Origin: Phialocephala subalpina
Lineage: Eukaryota; Ascomycota; Leotiomycetes; Helotiales; Mollisiaceae
Direction of reading: 5' to 3'
NCBI GenBank assembly: GCA_900073065.1
Contig: FJOG01000018.1
Coordinates: 389,592-453,591, forward strand
Length of the DNA stretch: 64,000 nucleotides
Part shown: positions 30,733 to 42,405 of the stretch, piece by piece
How positions within the stretch are numbered: position 1 is the first letter of the stretch
How the letters are laid out: every line of letters starts with the position of its first letter
Program-made: the position numbers and the translations under genes
Notes under the pieces: model-generated
Told to the model about the DNA's origin: nothing
Databases searched by the model: none
Seen by the model: only the letters and a program-made list of their open reading frames with translations

Positions 30733-32510
30733 ATGTTCTACGACAATTTACCAGGATGGAATGTTGCCGAACTCCTCGAGAAGCCTACTCTCCAAATTGC
30801 AACTAATTGCAACAAGATCATTACAATCAACCATAGTCTTGAGGTAATTATTTAACAATCATACCACCTCCCTTTCCTCACTCCACTCAATCTTCCAAAC
30901 CCTTATTTCCTGCCTGCTCATATCTCCCATTACCCCCAAGACATTCACCTTTGTACTTTGAACCTCACATGATCCCTACTGACTCAATCAGATCCTAGCT
31001 CAACGTGAAAAATATGGCCACCTCATCGACTTAAACGGCAAAGAGTTCGCTATCCCAGACTATACAATCAAGCAAATCTACGACGCCATCCCCCGCCACT
31101 GCTTTGAGCGAAACCTCTTCAAGTCCCTCCTCTACGTCTTCCAAGATCTCCTCGGCCTCTTCATCACCTTCTACATCTTCCACACCTTCTGTACTCCAAC
31201 CTACATCCCATCCTACTCGACCCGCTTCACCCTGTGGACCCTGTACACTTTCATCCAAGGCCTCTTCGGTTCCGGCGTCTGGGTTCTCGCTCATGAATGC
31301 GGACATATGGCTTTCTCGCCATGGAAGATCTTTAATGATACTCTTGGCTTGATCCTTCATTCCGCTCTCTTAGTCCCATATTTCAGCTGGAAGATCACCC
31401 ATCGGAATCATCATAAGCATATTGCCAATATGTCGACTGATACGAGTTTTGTGCCTGTTACGAGACTGGCTTATGCTCAGCGTTTTGGAAAGACGATTGA
31501 GAGTATTGCTGAGTACAGCGAGGATACGCCTATTTACACGTTCTTCTATTTGCTGTTTCATCAGTTGGTTGATTGGCAGGTTTATATGGTTATTATGATT
31601 GGGGTTGGAGAACATGTGAGCCATCTTTTTTTCTGTTCTGCTATCTCATTGACCCTCCTATCGTGGACTTCTGCTCCCATCCCTCACGCGAAACTTTCGG
31701 AATATAGAGGCTGATACGGGGTAGTGGTTCGAGAAGCAAGCCAAGCTGAAGGGCGAGATTAATCCAGCTCGCAACGAAGACGGCACCCTCGTACGAAAAT
31801 ACCCTCGGTCGGGAAGCCACTACAACCCTCACAGTCCTCTTTACACACCTCAGGACGCGAAGTTCATTTTCATTACCGACATCGGTCTCTTAATCACCAT
31901 CTCTATTCTGTACTTCATGGGACAGAGATATGGATGGCTAAACCTCCTGGTTTGGTATGGTATCCCATATCTGTGGGTGAACCACTGGCTCAGTACGTCC
32001 CTCCCCTTTCCCCAAATGATTACTGAACCCGCTGTCCAATCTTTCGCTTACCTCCAACCTCACCTCATACTCACCTTTCATCCAGTCGCGCTAACCTACC
32101 TCCACCACTCCGACCCCTCCCTCCCGCACTACAACCCCTCAACCTGGACCTTCACACGTGGCGCCGCTTCGACCATCGATCGAGACTTCGGTTGGGTTGG
32201 TCGACACATATTCCACAACATTATCGAGACGCATGTTTTGCATCATCATATCTCGATTATTCCTCATTATCATGCTGAAGAGGCGAGTGCGGCAGTCCAG
32301 AAGGTGATGGGGAGACATTATAGGAAGGATGAGAGTGGGAAGGGGATGTGGAATTTCATGGTTAACTACTGGCGAAGTGCAACGACTTGTTCGTGGGTTG
32401 AGCCGAGCGAGGGTGCGGTTGGTGAGGGGAAGGATGTTTTGTTCTTCAGAAATAGGATTGGTCGTGGTGTGAAACCTGCCGAGATGAAGGTAATCGGTGA
32501 GAGTAGGTAA
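30733..32510 (+). CDS. FAD2-type membrane fatty acid desaturase (Delta-12 family or a diverged relative)
   Basis: Four exons, 30733-30843, 30992-31615, 31725-31992 and 32086-32510, give 475 residues. The three histidine boxes that hold the di-iron centre are intact: HECGH (138-142), HRNHH (174-178) and HVLHHH (384-389). Hydrophobic helices flank them (SLLYVFQDLLGLFITFYIFH; FITDIGLLITISILYFMG). The family acts on acyl lipids in the ER, adding a double bond or, in diverged members, making acetylenic, conjugated or epoxy bonds. The N-terminus is shorter than in typical fungal Delta-12 desaturases and box 1 is followed by MAF rather than the usual HAF/QAF, so a non-standard chemistry is possible. 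All introns are GT-AG. The next gene on the same strand is an epoxide hydrolase. Confidence 0.92.
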
Positions 32511-33022
32511 GGGCAGAAGGTGCGGATCACGTGTATTGCGGGGTTGTTTGGAGGGGTTCTTTTCTTGGCTCGTAAGACTTTCTGGAAAATATGCAGAATT
32601 GGAAGGTAGGGGTGCATGCATAGAATACTTTGGACTCAAAACAATCCGTGAGCACAGGCCTCCAACAAGACAAAGATTTCATTAAGGCAAAAACTCCACC
32701 GCTCTTGATTTTAGTTGTGTAATGTCTCCTTCTCAAACCAGCAAACAAATGTCCGTCTTACCTAACGGCGACCGGCATCGAATACCCGCTGAAGCTATTG
32801 ATACCGAATCAGAAGTGCCGTCGCGGCGCCTTCACCGCATCAAGATCGTGTAACACAGTAAGATGTACGACCCGCTTCACTCCTGGTCCCTCTCAAACCA
32901 CCTCGGCTCGGGACAACCACGGATGAATTCTACGCCCGTACTGTACTGGTCCATATAAAAATACAACCTCACCTCCTACGTCTCCTTTCCCTCTCAACAT
33001 CACGACCAGAAAGACATTCACG
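32511..33022. other. Spacer between desaturase and epoxide hydrolase
   Basis: 512 bp; 3' end of one gene and promoter of the next. The last 100 bp are C/T-rich as in the leaders of other genes here. No ORF supported. Confidence 0.4.
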
Positions 33023-34015
33023 ATGGTCGACAAACTCATCCCCAACGACCCGCGGGTCCAGACCAAAACCGCCAACCTCAATGGCAAAACCTACAGCTAC
33101 ATCCTCGCCGAACCCGAAAATGGCAAACCCCTCAACACCATCTTCCTCATCCACGGCTTCCCCGACATGGCTTTCGGATGGCGATACCAAATCCCACATC
33201 TCGTATCGCTTGGTCTGCGAGTCGTGGTTCCTGATATGATTGGATATGCCGGTACCGATGCGCCCGAAGATCCCAAAGAATACACATTCAAGAAGATTTC
33301 TGACGATCTCGCCAAGCTGGTTGAGCACGTCGGCGTCTCTTCAATTATTCTGGGAGGCCATGACTGGGGAGGAGCAGTCGTCTATCGAATGGCAATGTAC
33401 TACCCCAAACTTCTATCGGCCGTCTTCTCAGTCTGCACACCATTCGTGCAGCCCCAGAAACAATACCGAGCCATGAGCGACCTCCCAAATTTCAAATACC
33501 AGATCCAACTCCGCGGCCCAGATCTAGTCGAGAACCTCAAAACCAAAGAAAAAATTGGCCAATTCCTAGCCGGAATTTACGGCGCTCCCTCAAAAGAAGG
33601 CAAACCCGCCTTCTCCGTCGAGCACGGATGCTATTTCGACCGCCTCGACGGCATCGGATCCTCGCCTCTCGTCTCTGATTCCGAACTTGATTTCTACGCC
33701 GAGAAATTCTCACGAAATGGAATGCGTGGTCCAACGAATTGGTATAGGACCGGAGAGTTGAATTTTGAGGATGAGAAGGAATTGGCTGAGAGTGGGGAGC
33801 CGGTTAGGTTCGAGATGCCGTTTTTGTTTATTACGGCGAAGAAGGATGCAGCACTACCCCCGAGTCTGAGTGAGGGGATGGAGAGAAGTTTCAGGAGTTT
33901 GACAAGGGGGCAGGTGGATGCGACGCATTGGGCGCTGTGGGAGAAGCCGGCGGAAATCAATCAGTATCTTGAGGAGTTCTTGGTTGGGCAAATTGGGAGG
34001 AAGGCGAGTTTGTGA
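33023..34015 (+). CDS. Alpha/beta-hydrolase, soluble epoxide hydrolase type
   Basis: 330 residues, one exon, ATG at 33023 in the context CACGATGG. The fold markers are clear: LIHGFPDMAFGWRYQIPHL with the HGFP oxyanion motif (44-47), DMIGYAGTDAP, the nucleophile elbow GGHDWGGAVVYRMA with Asp114, a probable acid Asp274 (FITAKKDAALPP), and catalytic His302 (DATHWALWEKP). An Asp nucleophile with W next to it is typical of epoxide hydrolases rather than esterases. The enzyme would open an epoxide to a diol. Orientation and neighbourhood suggest work with the upstream desaturase, for example on an epoxidised fatty acid; this is inference. No signal peptide. Confidence 0.9.
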   Translation: MVDKLIPNDPRVQTKTANLNGKTYSYILAEPENGKPLNTIFLIHGFPDMAFGWRYQIPHLVSLGLRVVVPDMIGYAGTDAPEDPKEYTFKKISDDLAKLVEHVGVSSIILGGHDWGGAVVYRMAMYYPKLLSAVFSVCTPFVQPQKQYRAMSDLPNFKYQIQLRGPDLVENLKTKEKIGQFLAGIYGAPSKEGKPAFSVEHGCYFDRLDGIGSSPLVSDSELDFYAEKFSRNGMRGPTNWYRTGELNFEDEKELAESGEPVRFEMPFLFITAKKDAALPPSLSEGMERSFRSLTRGQVDATHWALWEKPAEINQYLEEFLVGQIGRKASL

Positions 34016-35952
34016 GCGCGGATGGAAGTGGGTAGCTTCCTTGAGTAGACCAAAACTCTAGCATGTCGTTGTCCAGGTCTTTGGCAGTGAATATTGAGTG
34101 ATGATCACATGGCAGGCATAGGAGCTATCGTTGGTGGTTTCCTGAATCTGGGATTAGAAATGTTACGTATCCCGAGCTATGAAAGCTGAGCGGAGAGCTT
34201 CACATGAATCAAAAGTGTTTATATCGGAACCTTATACTTCTTGGGAGCACTTGCAGCGCCAAGCTCCTCGAGACGGCGCAGGGGAGCCGAATCTCCTTCA
34301 GCCTGAAGGATATCTTCGCATGATTCTCCTCGCACAAAGTCTCACTCACGCAAACATTCCAAGTATGGATCCTTCTTGAGCACCATCAAAAACTTCAAAG
34401 TAACCTTCAAACCTTAAATCATTTCCCAGCTGCCCGTTCTCCAGCACAGCTCCACGTAGCCAGGAATACCGTATGTCATGCTAGATTAAGTATCGTAAGC
34501 AAGCGAAAAAGGGGCTGGTGCCCAGGATGCAGCTTTCGTCCCTCACGGAAATATTCTTCGGTCAAATAACATAAAATAAAATAGAGAAGAAGCAGACGCC
34601 ACAAGGAGAACCTTGGTCTCGGTTTAGTTTCTGAATGTGGAAGCAAAAGAGGAGGCAGCGACTCAGGCAGCAGCAGACGAGCCCATACATGATTGGCTCC
34701 TGCTATCCACCAAAGCTCGATATCAAATGTCACTCAAATTACTCATAAGTGTCAGCAATCAAGCTTAGAAGGATTCTAGTCCCTTGAGATTGTTAATGAG
34801 AGATGGTGCCAACATTTCAAGTCACCGCGCCGTCATAAACACTTGCGAGGAAGATGTGACATCGAACATCCCGAAGTCCAAAGACTTCACTGACTTAGAC
34901 ATATCACTCGCACGAGAAAATTCTGCAAAGAGTGGGGAGTGAGCTTTCTGGTATCATACCGCAAGTCATAGAATCTCTGCTTTACTGTTCACCTATCCTC
35001 GCTAGATGACCGTTGATTTGCTGAGATCAGCAATCATTGAAGGAAGAGGGTAGATGCCTCCGATCTGCAAGCTCTGTCTGGAGTTTTGTTAAAAGAAGAA
35101 ATTAGATGGAGAAGAGGGATTTCTACTTACTATTCTTACATTGGTGACGTAGAGACTTGCTTGAGATGTAAGGAGCTACCCAGGCGGGAAAGTTGTGTGG
35201 AGGATTCTCAAGTGAAGGAAAGATAAGCCTTCTAATGGAAAATGCTAGATTTTGGAGCTTGACGGTTGCTGTTCATTGCTCGCTCTTCGCCATCGTTGGA
35301 TTACAAGGAAGTTCATTTCAGAATGACCAAGGCTTGTGCAGGAGTCTGTTTGGTAACATTACGAAATAGCCTTTGACTCAAGGAAGAGGATTGACGGATA
35401 TCGAAGTCCAAAACAGAATGAGCATAATACCTAGGTAGGCAAGAGTGAAGGCAGCCCGATCAGTGATCACTCATCAGAGCCTCAGAAGGCAAGGCAACTG
35501 TGCCTCTCGCCCCCGAACATTTCCAACTTTTGGAGGCTGCCATAAGTTTGCTGCACCCCTGACTAAGTGTAGATTGCAAGGCTCGATTGGACTCTGGTCC
35601 ACCACTTGAGGGCAAGCCATATTGCCACAGACGAATTGACGAATGATGAAGCCCTGACGGCCAAGCTCTCAAGCTACCAATTCGCGATCACCACTTTCTT
35701 GCCCGCCGCAATGCAAGGCTGAGAGAAAGATGGTGTGCTCGAGCCTGAACCTTGTGATAATTTGGATGAATTGACAGCCTCGAAATCACCAATTCGCACC
35801 ACCGCCATCTTGGCTGCAGCGTTGCTGCAAGGCTGGAACTTCAATGAATCGCAACGTCACTTGAGCGAAACAGAGCTTTCTGATGCTTTTGATGCATTGG
35901 CGAATTATCGAGCAAGTCGGAACAATGAAGAAATCAGCGGCGAGGAAAAATT
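34016..35952. other. Gene-poor region
   Basis: About 1.9 kb with no supported gene. An open frame on the plus strand at 35735-36055 (MLEPEPCDNLDELTASKSPI) has fairly even composition but no recognised homology. A diverged direct repeat of roughly 55 bp is visible: about 35665-35720 resembles 35770-35825 (both CACCAATTCGC... to GCAAGGCTG). Confidence 0.35.
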
Positions 35953-36698
35953 TCAAGGACTCGAAATCAAATGGAACACGAGAAATGAAGCGGGACATAA
36001 ACAGAATGCAAAAGTTATAGAATTTGTGGCTTGGTCTAAGATGCTGTCCGTCTGAGTGTAGGATCTCTTGGGTATCATGCCTGCGACTCCATGCACGCTG
36101 CAATTATGACCATCCGTAACACCACTGAAGATGCAAAAAGCAGGTCCATCTACCGACTCATTCACCCCACATTCCCCCTCCTTTTCACACCCCTCACCCC
36201 CTATGCCTTTGTCCAATTTCCATGTCATCGTGCCATCATGCATATCGTAAACGACCGTCCATATCCATCCCAAATTCCCACTCAAGAAACCAAGAGGAGC
36301 ATCACCGCCAATATGCGAGCTTTGAGGTTGGCAGGTATGCGTCGAAAAAGAGGTTTAAGAAGATTTCGGAGAACCACCGCTCGGGCTACCGCTACTATCG
36401 TAATAGTACTACTGTTGTCCATCCTGCGGACCGGACTGCGTTTCCGGGGCAGATGGGCCAGAGTCCGTTCCCTTTCGAGATCTTAGTACAGCTCCAGACA
36501 ACTCATAATTGGCCTTCCACGTACTGGATTCACATCTCCAAATCCACTTTGAGCTGCGCCATAACTGCCACCATTATACTGATAGTATACCAGTGGTTCA
36601 TCGTCGTCCTGGAAAGACATCAGAAGCGCTCAAACACCCCCGACTCTGGGAACCTGTACTATGTATGATCCCACCTGTGATTCTTCATTATCTGCCAT
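35953..36698 (-). pseudogene. Decayed Gly/Tyr/Ser-rich protein gene
   Basis: On the minus strand an ATG at 36698 (MADNEESQ) followed by a GTGGGA...TTTCCAG intron leads to DDDEPLVYYQYNGGSYGAAQ; after a one-base shift the text continues STWKANYELSGAVLRSRKGT, GPSAPETQSGPQDGQQ, a TAG at 36409-36411, YYYDSSGSPSGGSPKSS, a TAA at 36355-36357, and finally GWIWTVVYDMHDGTMTWKLD. Smooth composition across the stops suggests a once-continuous protein. The last piece recalls the module start of the 14-22 kb array (VVY......W.L.K), but this is weak. I cannot name the family. Confidence 0.28.
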
Positions 36699-36975
36699 TT
36701 TTCTCAAGTCGATGCTTTCGCGTTGGTTTGGGGGTATTCGAGTCGTAGAAAAATCGTAGAATTATCACAGATCCGCAACGTGGTGGAATTTGCATTGTGT
36801 GCGGTGAGGTGTTTCACAACCAAGATTGAGTTGAATTGCCGTGTGACGTTGCTGGCGCAGATTTACCGCGTTTCTTTCCATCTTGGTGGCGAACTACCGT
36901 AAAGCTCCTCAGTACATTGTACAATTGGGTGCGTACTTGTCAGAATAGCGCTTAAAGTCGCTGCTTCCACGGTAT

Positions 36976-37602
36976 TCAAGTGAGCGCATTGGACAGGTCT
37001 TCATTGGTAAATGATTTTCGTCCGGTAAAAGGCATTGTGGTCGAGGGACGTGATTCGGCAGGATTCCGAAAACTGTGGGGTAGCGAACTGCTGCGCCGTG
37101 CGCCAAGATATTGCTTCCACCCCACGAACTCCCCACTCCCACAACTTTGGGCTCGAAGGCATATAAATCGACTGAGCGGTCCGCGAAAGGAGAATCGAAC
37201 GTCATGGCCCGTTGGAATAGAAAGCCGACGTAGAATGTCGCCAGTTCCCAGCATGCCTTCATGGAAAGCGTATTCAAAGATGGTCCAAGTCCGATATCGC
37301 ATGTAGCATAGCAGTTCTCGATCCGGCTTGAAGGATGATGAGGGACCGCAAACTTCGAAGGAGGATTGATTGCCATCGCGGAAAAGCGACGATACAGAAA
37401 ATGTACCGATTTGGTCGTTCTGCCGGATTTGCACAAGACCACCAAAAGTGGCAACATCTCGAAGCAATATCCCAGAAAGATAGTGTGATGTTTCGGTCCT
37501 CGATGACGGTTTGTCCTGCTCCGGATTTTGTGTTGTGTTGTATTGTATTGTCGCGATGTTGCCCTGTGATGGCGTTGGTACTCTGTTCGCCTTAGAGCTC
37601 AT
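36976..37602 (-). CDS. Hypothetical ORF, 208 residues
   Basis: A single open frame from the ATG at 37602 (MSSKANRVPTPSQGNIATIQ) to 36976. The composition is plausible for a protein but nothing is recognised, and a second long frame overlaps it on the same strand (36909-37457), so one of the two is certainly chance. No signal peptide or membrane segment. The region around it is repeat-like and gene-poor. Confidence 0.3.
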   Translation of the reverse strand: MSSKANRVPTPSQGNIATIQYNTTQNPEQDKPSSRTETSHYLSGILLRDVATFGGLVQIRQNDQIGTFSVSSLFRDGNQSSFEVCGPSSSFKPDRELLCYMRYRTWTIFEYAFHEGMLGTGDILRRLSIPTGHDVRFSFRGPLSRFICLRAQSCGSGEFVGWKQYLGARRSSSLPHSFRNPAESRPSTTMPFTGRKSFTNEDLSNALT

Positions 37603-39576
37603 TTTCAGGGCCCTCTATCTTCAAGCATGAGAAGCCATTGTGGCCAAGAAACTTTGTTGTATGATCCCATCGAGAGTTCGATGTGCTGGGCCTTGCTTCT
37701 TTCAAACGAGCGCGTTCTTCCAGTCCTTGTTAGATACAGTCTACTACTGTCTCTGCGACACTCATTTTGGCGTTGCTACTTTGGTTGTTAGCATGCTTCG
37801 ATGTTTGATCTATTCTGCGACGATAAGTTTGGCGTACTTGTTCAAGTCCTATGGTATCCATATTATTGGCTCCAGCCTTCGAGACCCGCACAGCAATTGA
37901 TATCTACGCTCATTCTTTCGTTGCCATTGGCTTTGTTGGCATGTTTGTTGGATATCTGAAGGTTCCTTTCAACCGGGAAATTCGCGTACTGCGTTCAAGT
38001 TGAATAGTACCCGTCTAGAAACGTGTTGTCGATTCGCAGCCTTCGTCTTCCGTCTTCTCTGCTCTTGGACCGGACCTTCTGTTGCCTTTGAAGATTTGCA
38101 GAGCTATGCTCAGCACATCGTTCGTGGGTCGAGGCTGCCATTGTATAGTCGTAAGAGATTTGGGCCGGACCTTGAAAAACGGTGGTACAGCGGTGTTTAC
38201 AGTCGACTTCGGCCACTCGACTTGCTGGCGAGTGTCACATCGTGAGGGGCGTCTTCCTCATAGACTCAACTGGTATCCAGTATGTGGAATTGAAGATACT
38301 CTTGTTGATGGTGGGAAAATGGGGCTCTCAGGCACAACCTCGGTGTCATAGAGTCACGTGATACTAGCCCTGTTACGCGGCGCAACCAAATCAGAAACGT
38401 GCGCTTGCGCAACTATCTATCAGTCTCCTGCACACAAGGTTTCCATTATTGAGAGCATAATCGCTACCAATAGTGCCAAGTTGATTGCGCAAAGGTCAAT
38501 CTTGCCTTTTGCAAAAGTCCTCCAATATCGCGAAAAATATCATTGGATGAGTTATGTCTCGCTTTGTGCGCCACTTTGCGTTCAACCTATGAAAGCGCAA
38601 TATTTGGCATAGAGGGCGCTGGAAGGGCGTCATTCTCAGGATGAGCATTCAGGATGAGCTTGGCCAAAACCATAACATTCCCTAGCAGGGCGTTGTTCTC
38701 AGGATGCGATTTTGGGATGTTGCCTAGTATGACCCAAAATGTGACAATTATGCCACAGTGCGCACGTAGGGCGTCATTCTCAGGATGAGTTTTCAGGATG
38801 TTCATATTTTCATGAATTTTGCTCGCGCTGCGTTTCTTTCCATCTTTGCTGGTAATTATTTTGCTTGCGCTGCCACTTCGTAAAGTCACGAGAACGCGCC
38901 CCAGCTGGGTACAAGTAGTCACTTTGTCCATTCAATTTCTTCCTTTCACTGTATCAAAGTTCAATTTCTATCAAGCTATGTCATAAAGGGTAATCGTGAA
39001 TTGTCAGGAAGCAATTCAATGCATACTTCATCACCTCTCAGACGCTCAATTGACTGAACAATTGCATTCAACGCGTCGCCAGCTCTTTCCTCTCCCTGCC
39101 TCATCTGCCTTGTTCGCTTATGCCTTCTCTGCTTTTTGATCTTGCTGCATGTTCCATTTCAATATGGTTGGTGGAGTGAACTCTTTGGACTGTAGTGTGT
39201 GCCATGCAGGTGACCCTCACACGCCGGCAAGATCAATTGCAAGTATTCTAATTGTCTGCCTTAAGGAGAAGCCTTGTCACCTCGCAGTCGAGATGCATAG
39301 CGACAAGTAGGCCATCAAGGACAATTCTGCTGCATGTGGCGGCTTACCACCACCATGACAATCGGGCGTTTGGATGCAGATGATGCAACCAACACCTTGA
39401 TACCTGAAAGATGAAATTCTGGAGTGTGTGGGCAGGAGCATACAGTAGAGCCTCAAGTCTCATCGTCTTATTCGATTCCAGACAATGACTTCCGGGAGCC
39501 TCGTTGGCGAATTCTGGTATAAAGTGTGCGGTTTTTGCCACATCGGACTCCATAATAATTCTCTATTCGGGACGGC
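37603..39576. other. Gene-poor region with short repeats
   Basis: About 2 kb. It has three imperfect copies of a GGGCGTCATTCTCAGGATG motif (38625-38800) and a stretch at 38820-38890 that resembles 36858-36905 (GCGTTTCTTTCCATCTT followed by ...CGTAAAG). Short ORFs on both strands are not supported. Confidence 0.4.
38625..38800. repeat. Three imperfect direct repeats, GGGCGTCATTCTCAGGATG type
   Basis: Copies begin near 38625, 38688 and 38768. Each has AGGGCGT(C/T)(A/G)TTCTCAGGATG, followed by a partial second GGATG at 38651, 38714 and 38797. On the minus strand the repeats read as (A/S)HPEN(D/N)AL in an ORF at 38587-38931, but that frame is probably a by-product. Confidence 0.6.
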
Positions 39577-41042
39577 ATGGAAGGAGGTCTTAGCCCAACT
39601 TTGAATCGAACCTACTCATCGTCGTGCGCCGTCTATGCCGATTCGCAAGACGAGGCTGAGCTAGGCTCGCATGTTCCTCTAAGTAACCTTACACAGCAGC
39701 CCCCCGAAACGAGAAAGGCATCATCGACGCGATCTACACATCGTAGTTCCGATAGTACGCTCGTAGAACAACCGCTGCCGGGCGATACGGCGTACAGACA
39801 AGCGCAGCCACGACAGAGTAAGTAGTCTTCCACGACCCACAGTGCACATGTTGTTAGACTAACACCTGCATAGATCAACAGCCGCGACATTTATCATGGG
39901 TAGCCTGGTGTTTTGGCTTTGTCCAGCAGCTGTTTTCTACCCAACCTCGCGAGACATCTCGCAGTCATCTACCTCCTGCCTGGCAGGAAGGGTATGCCAA
40001 GTTCGAGTACGAGTCTTGTGGGTTCTCACTCATGTCTTTCGCTTTTGATGTATTTCCTCGCGCACTCTTACAGTGACTAATGTATGTTCCGCAGATGAGC
40101 GATCTCCGGATGGTTATCCTAGAGTAGCCTCGTTCATGGATGGCTGTGAGTCGTTTGGAATATTCAGAAGGTTCGGCCATGTTTATTCGAGGCTGCTTAT
40201 CCATCGTATGAGCGATATTACGGATATGGAGAAGGAGCTTTCTAAGTTGGACAAGATTGACGAGTCAAGAGTCCAAGGCACTCAGTGGCGTTTGAAGAGA
40301 AGATATCATGAGGATGCACCCAATAACCCGAAGAACGATCTGCTGGACAGGATGGAGAAAAAATCATGAATTATGGTATGCTTGCTCTTCCTCTTTGTTG
40401 AAAAGTGTTAGGTTGCCGATTCGAACTTACATTACGTTCACTTCAGGTACTCTGTTGTTTCAGTACCAGCGCTTGAAGGCCATGGATCAAGCCCCAGCAA
40501 AAGACCACAACAGCGTTTTCAAATGGATCTTTGCAGGGAAACCGTTGGATGAGCATGAGTACGACTGGATCTACAAACCCGAGGACTTCATTTCTGTGGT
40601 TCCTCCACGACGAAATGTGTTTGAGGACTCCATTCGAAACCACCTCGACACGTGGCCACAGTCGTGGTTCAAGGTTAGTTCTCTCGCCTTTGGCAGCACA
40701 TATAACCAACTCTAACTCTGCCAACAGGGAATTTTCAAGACCCAAAAGCAGCTGCGATATGCAGGTGACTCCAGAATGGAATTCTGGTCAATACCCCGCA
40801 TCGCCATTTGCGCCCGACTCGTTGTTGTATTCATTGCTGTTCTTGTATTGTTTATTCCTGTTATACTTTTCCTTCTTACCTCGATGAGCAGGGCCTGGAT
40901 GGCAGTGGTGGTTCTTACTTTCGACTTTGTATTTTGCGTGATGATCTCTCTTCTTACCAATGCCGGGATTCAAGAAATCTTTGTTGGAACTTCGACTTAT
41001 TGTGCCGTGTTGGTTACTTTCCTAGGAAATTTACAGAAATGA
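39577..41042 (+). CDS. DUF6594 membrane protein, with one-base frameshift
   Basis: Five exons: 39577-39817, 39874-40017, 40095-40375, 40447-40673 and 40728-41042. DUF6594 hallmarks are GYPRVASFMDGCESFGIFRR, HRMSDITDMEKELSKLDKID, LFQYQRLKAMDQAPAKDHNS, EDFISVVPPRRNVFEDSIRN, and C-terminal hydrophobic helices (LVVVFIAVLVLFIPVILFLL, AWMAVVVLTFDFVFCVMISL). Function of the family is unknown; proteins lie in membranes. In exon 3 the six-A run at 40358-40363 puts a TGA at 40367-40369; with seven A the frame runs on smoothly (RMEKKIMNYGTLLFQYQ) into exon 4. This is a sequencing error or a recent loss-of-function allele. All introns are GT-AG. Confidence 0.85.
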
Positions 41043-41218
41043 TAAGACGTTGAACGACTGCTACGACAGCGAGGAGTAGACCAACTATTTTATCTATTCC
41101 CTTGTTGATTAAGATTTCTTGCAATCTTTCTCATAATGGATGCTTTTAGCTCCTTGCCTTCGCTTGATAAGCTGAATTTATGCTATAGACTCCAGGCCGC
41201 ACACATATTGAGGTGAAG

Positions 41219-41257
41219 ATTTTTTATATTTTATATTTTATATTTTATATTTTTTTA
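41219..41257 (-). repeat. A-rich tail (T-rich on plus strand) at the presumed 3' end of the non-LTR element
   Basis: Plus strand (ATTTTAT)n tract; on the minus strand it reads AAAATATAAAATATA-like, as expected for the 3' tail of the retroelement whose ORF ends at 41581. Linkage to the element is inferred. Confidence 0.45.
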
Positions 41258-42405
41258 GTTTCAAGTAGTCTATTTAGCTGCTATCTAGCGCTATGCAGAC
41301 GCACTATTTAGGTCTGGGCTACAAATGTGGTCACGGGTCTCCGGCCCCGCATTTAGAGCTGACAAAGTAAATCACATCATAAATTAACAGTCAAATAAAT
41401 CAAAAATCAAATCAAAAACTCCATGTGACCTTTATTTTGCCCTCGCCTTCCGCTGCTGTTTGTGGTGATTCCATGTGACAGCCCCTACAGGGGCTCAGTT
41501 GTCTCTGATAACAATCGTCGAGTGCCTCTCTGGCCGTCCCCTTGGTGCAAAAGTGAAAGTGTCTTTTTGTAGGCTGCAAACTAATCCAAGAGACTAATTG
41601 CAATTATGAATGAAACGGTTTTTGGAATAAGTTGTGTGTCGGTAAAGAAGAGTCTAGCATCGCTAGTATACTCTACTTTTAAGTATTGTAGTCGAGTGTT
41701 TTCAAGGTACTCACAGTCTTTAATGATATGGCGTACAATTTGGTAGGCTTGGTTGCAACCGCACCATGGATCGTCTTGTCGTTTGATTTTGTGTAAGTAT
41801 TCGTATAGACCGATTTTCTCAGTTCTTATTTGGATTAGGACTGATGCTTCGGCCTTATAGAGAAGTACCGTCCTTCTCTTATCTCTTCTTATATAGTATT
41901 CCCATTTGCCTATTATCCCAGTCTTTGTGCTATCTCGTGTTGGCGTTAGTGTTGATCATCCTTTTGTAGGAGGAGAGGAGTTGTGGTAACTATAGCATTG
42001 GTTGACCTTTGGTTCTAAGACCTCTATCCTTTTTGTGTCTCTATCCGGTTGCTTGCTTAGCTAGTACGTTTACTGTCTCGTTCTTTGGGACTCCCACATG
42101 TGCTGGGATCCATCTGATGGTGACTTCACACTCTCTTTCTCTTAGGATATTGTACATCTAGTGTATTTTTCTGAGGATGAGTTGTCTTGATTGGTTTCTT
42201 GGCCGCGCTAATGAAATGATGAACGCTTGGTTGTCAGTGAAGATGGTGAGCTTTTTCACTATATTTCCTCCTTTGACTCCCATATCTAGCGCTATCCATA
42301 TCCCAATGAGCTCCGCCCCGTACACTGTGAATTGATCGGACGGACTTATATCCGCTTGATACTTCCACTTTCGGTCTGGCTCCCACGCCGCTGCTCCTAC
42401 TCTCC

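Noticed and set aside
38587..38931. ORF with repeated HPEN(D/N)AL as a repeat protein
   Set aside because: The repeat is explained at DNA level and the frame between units has no protein-like character.
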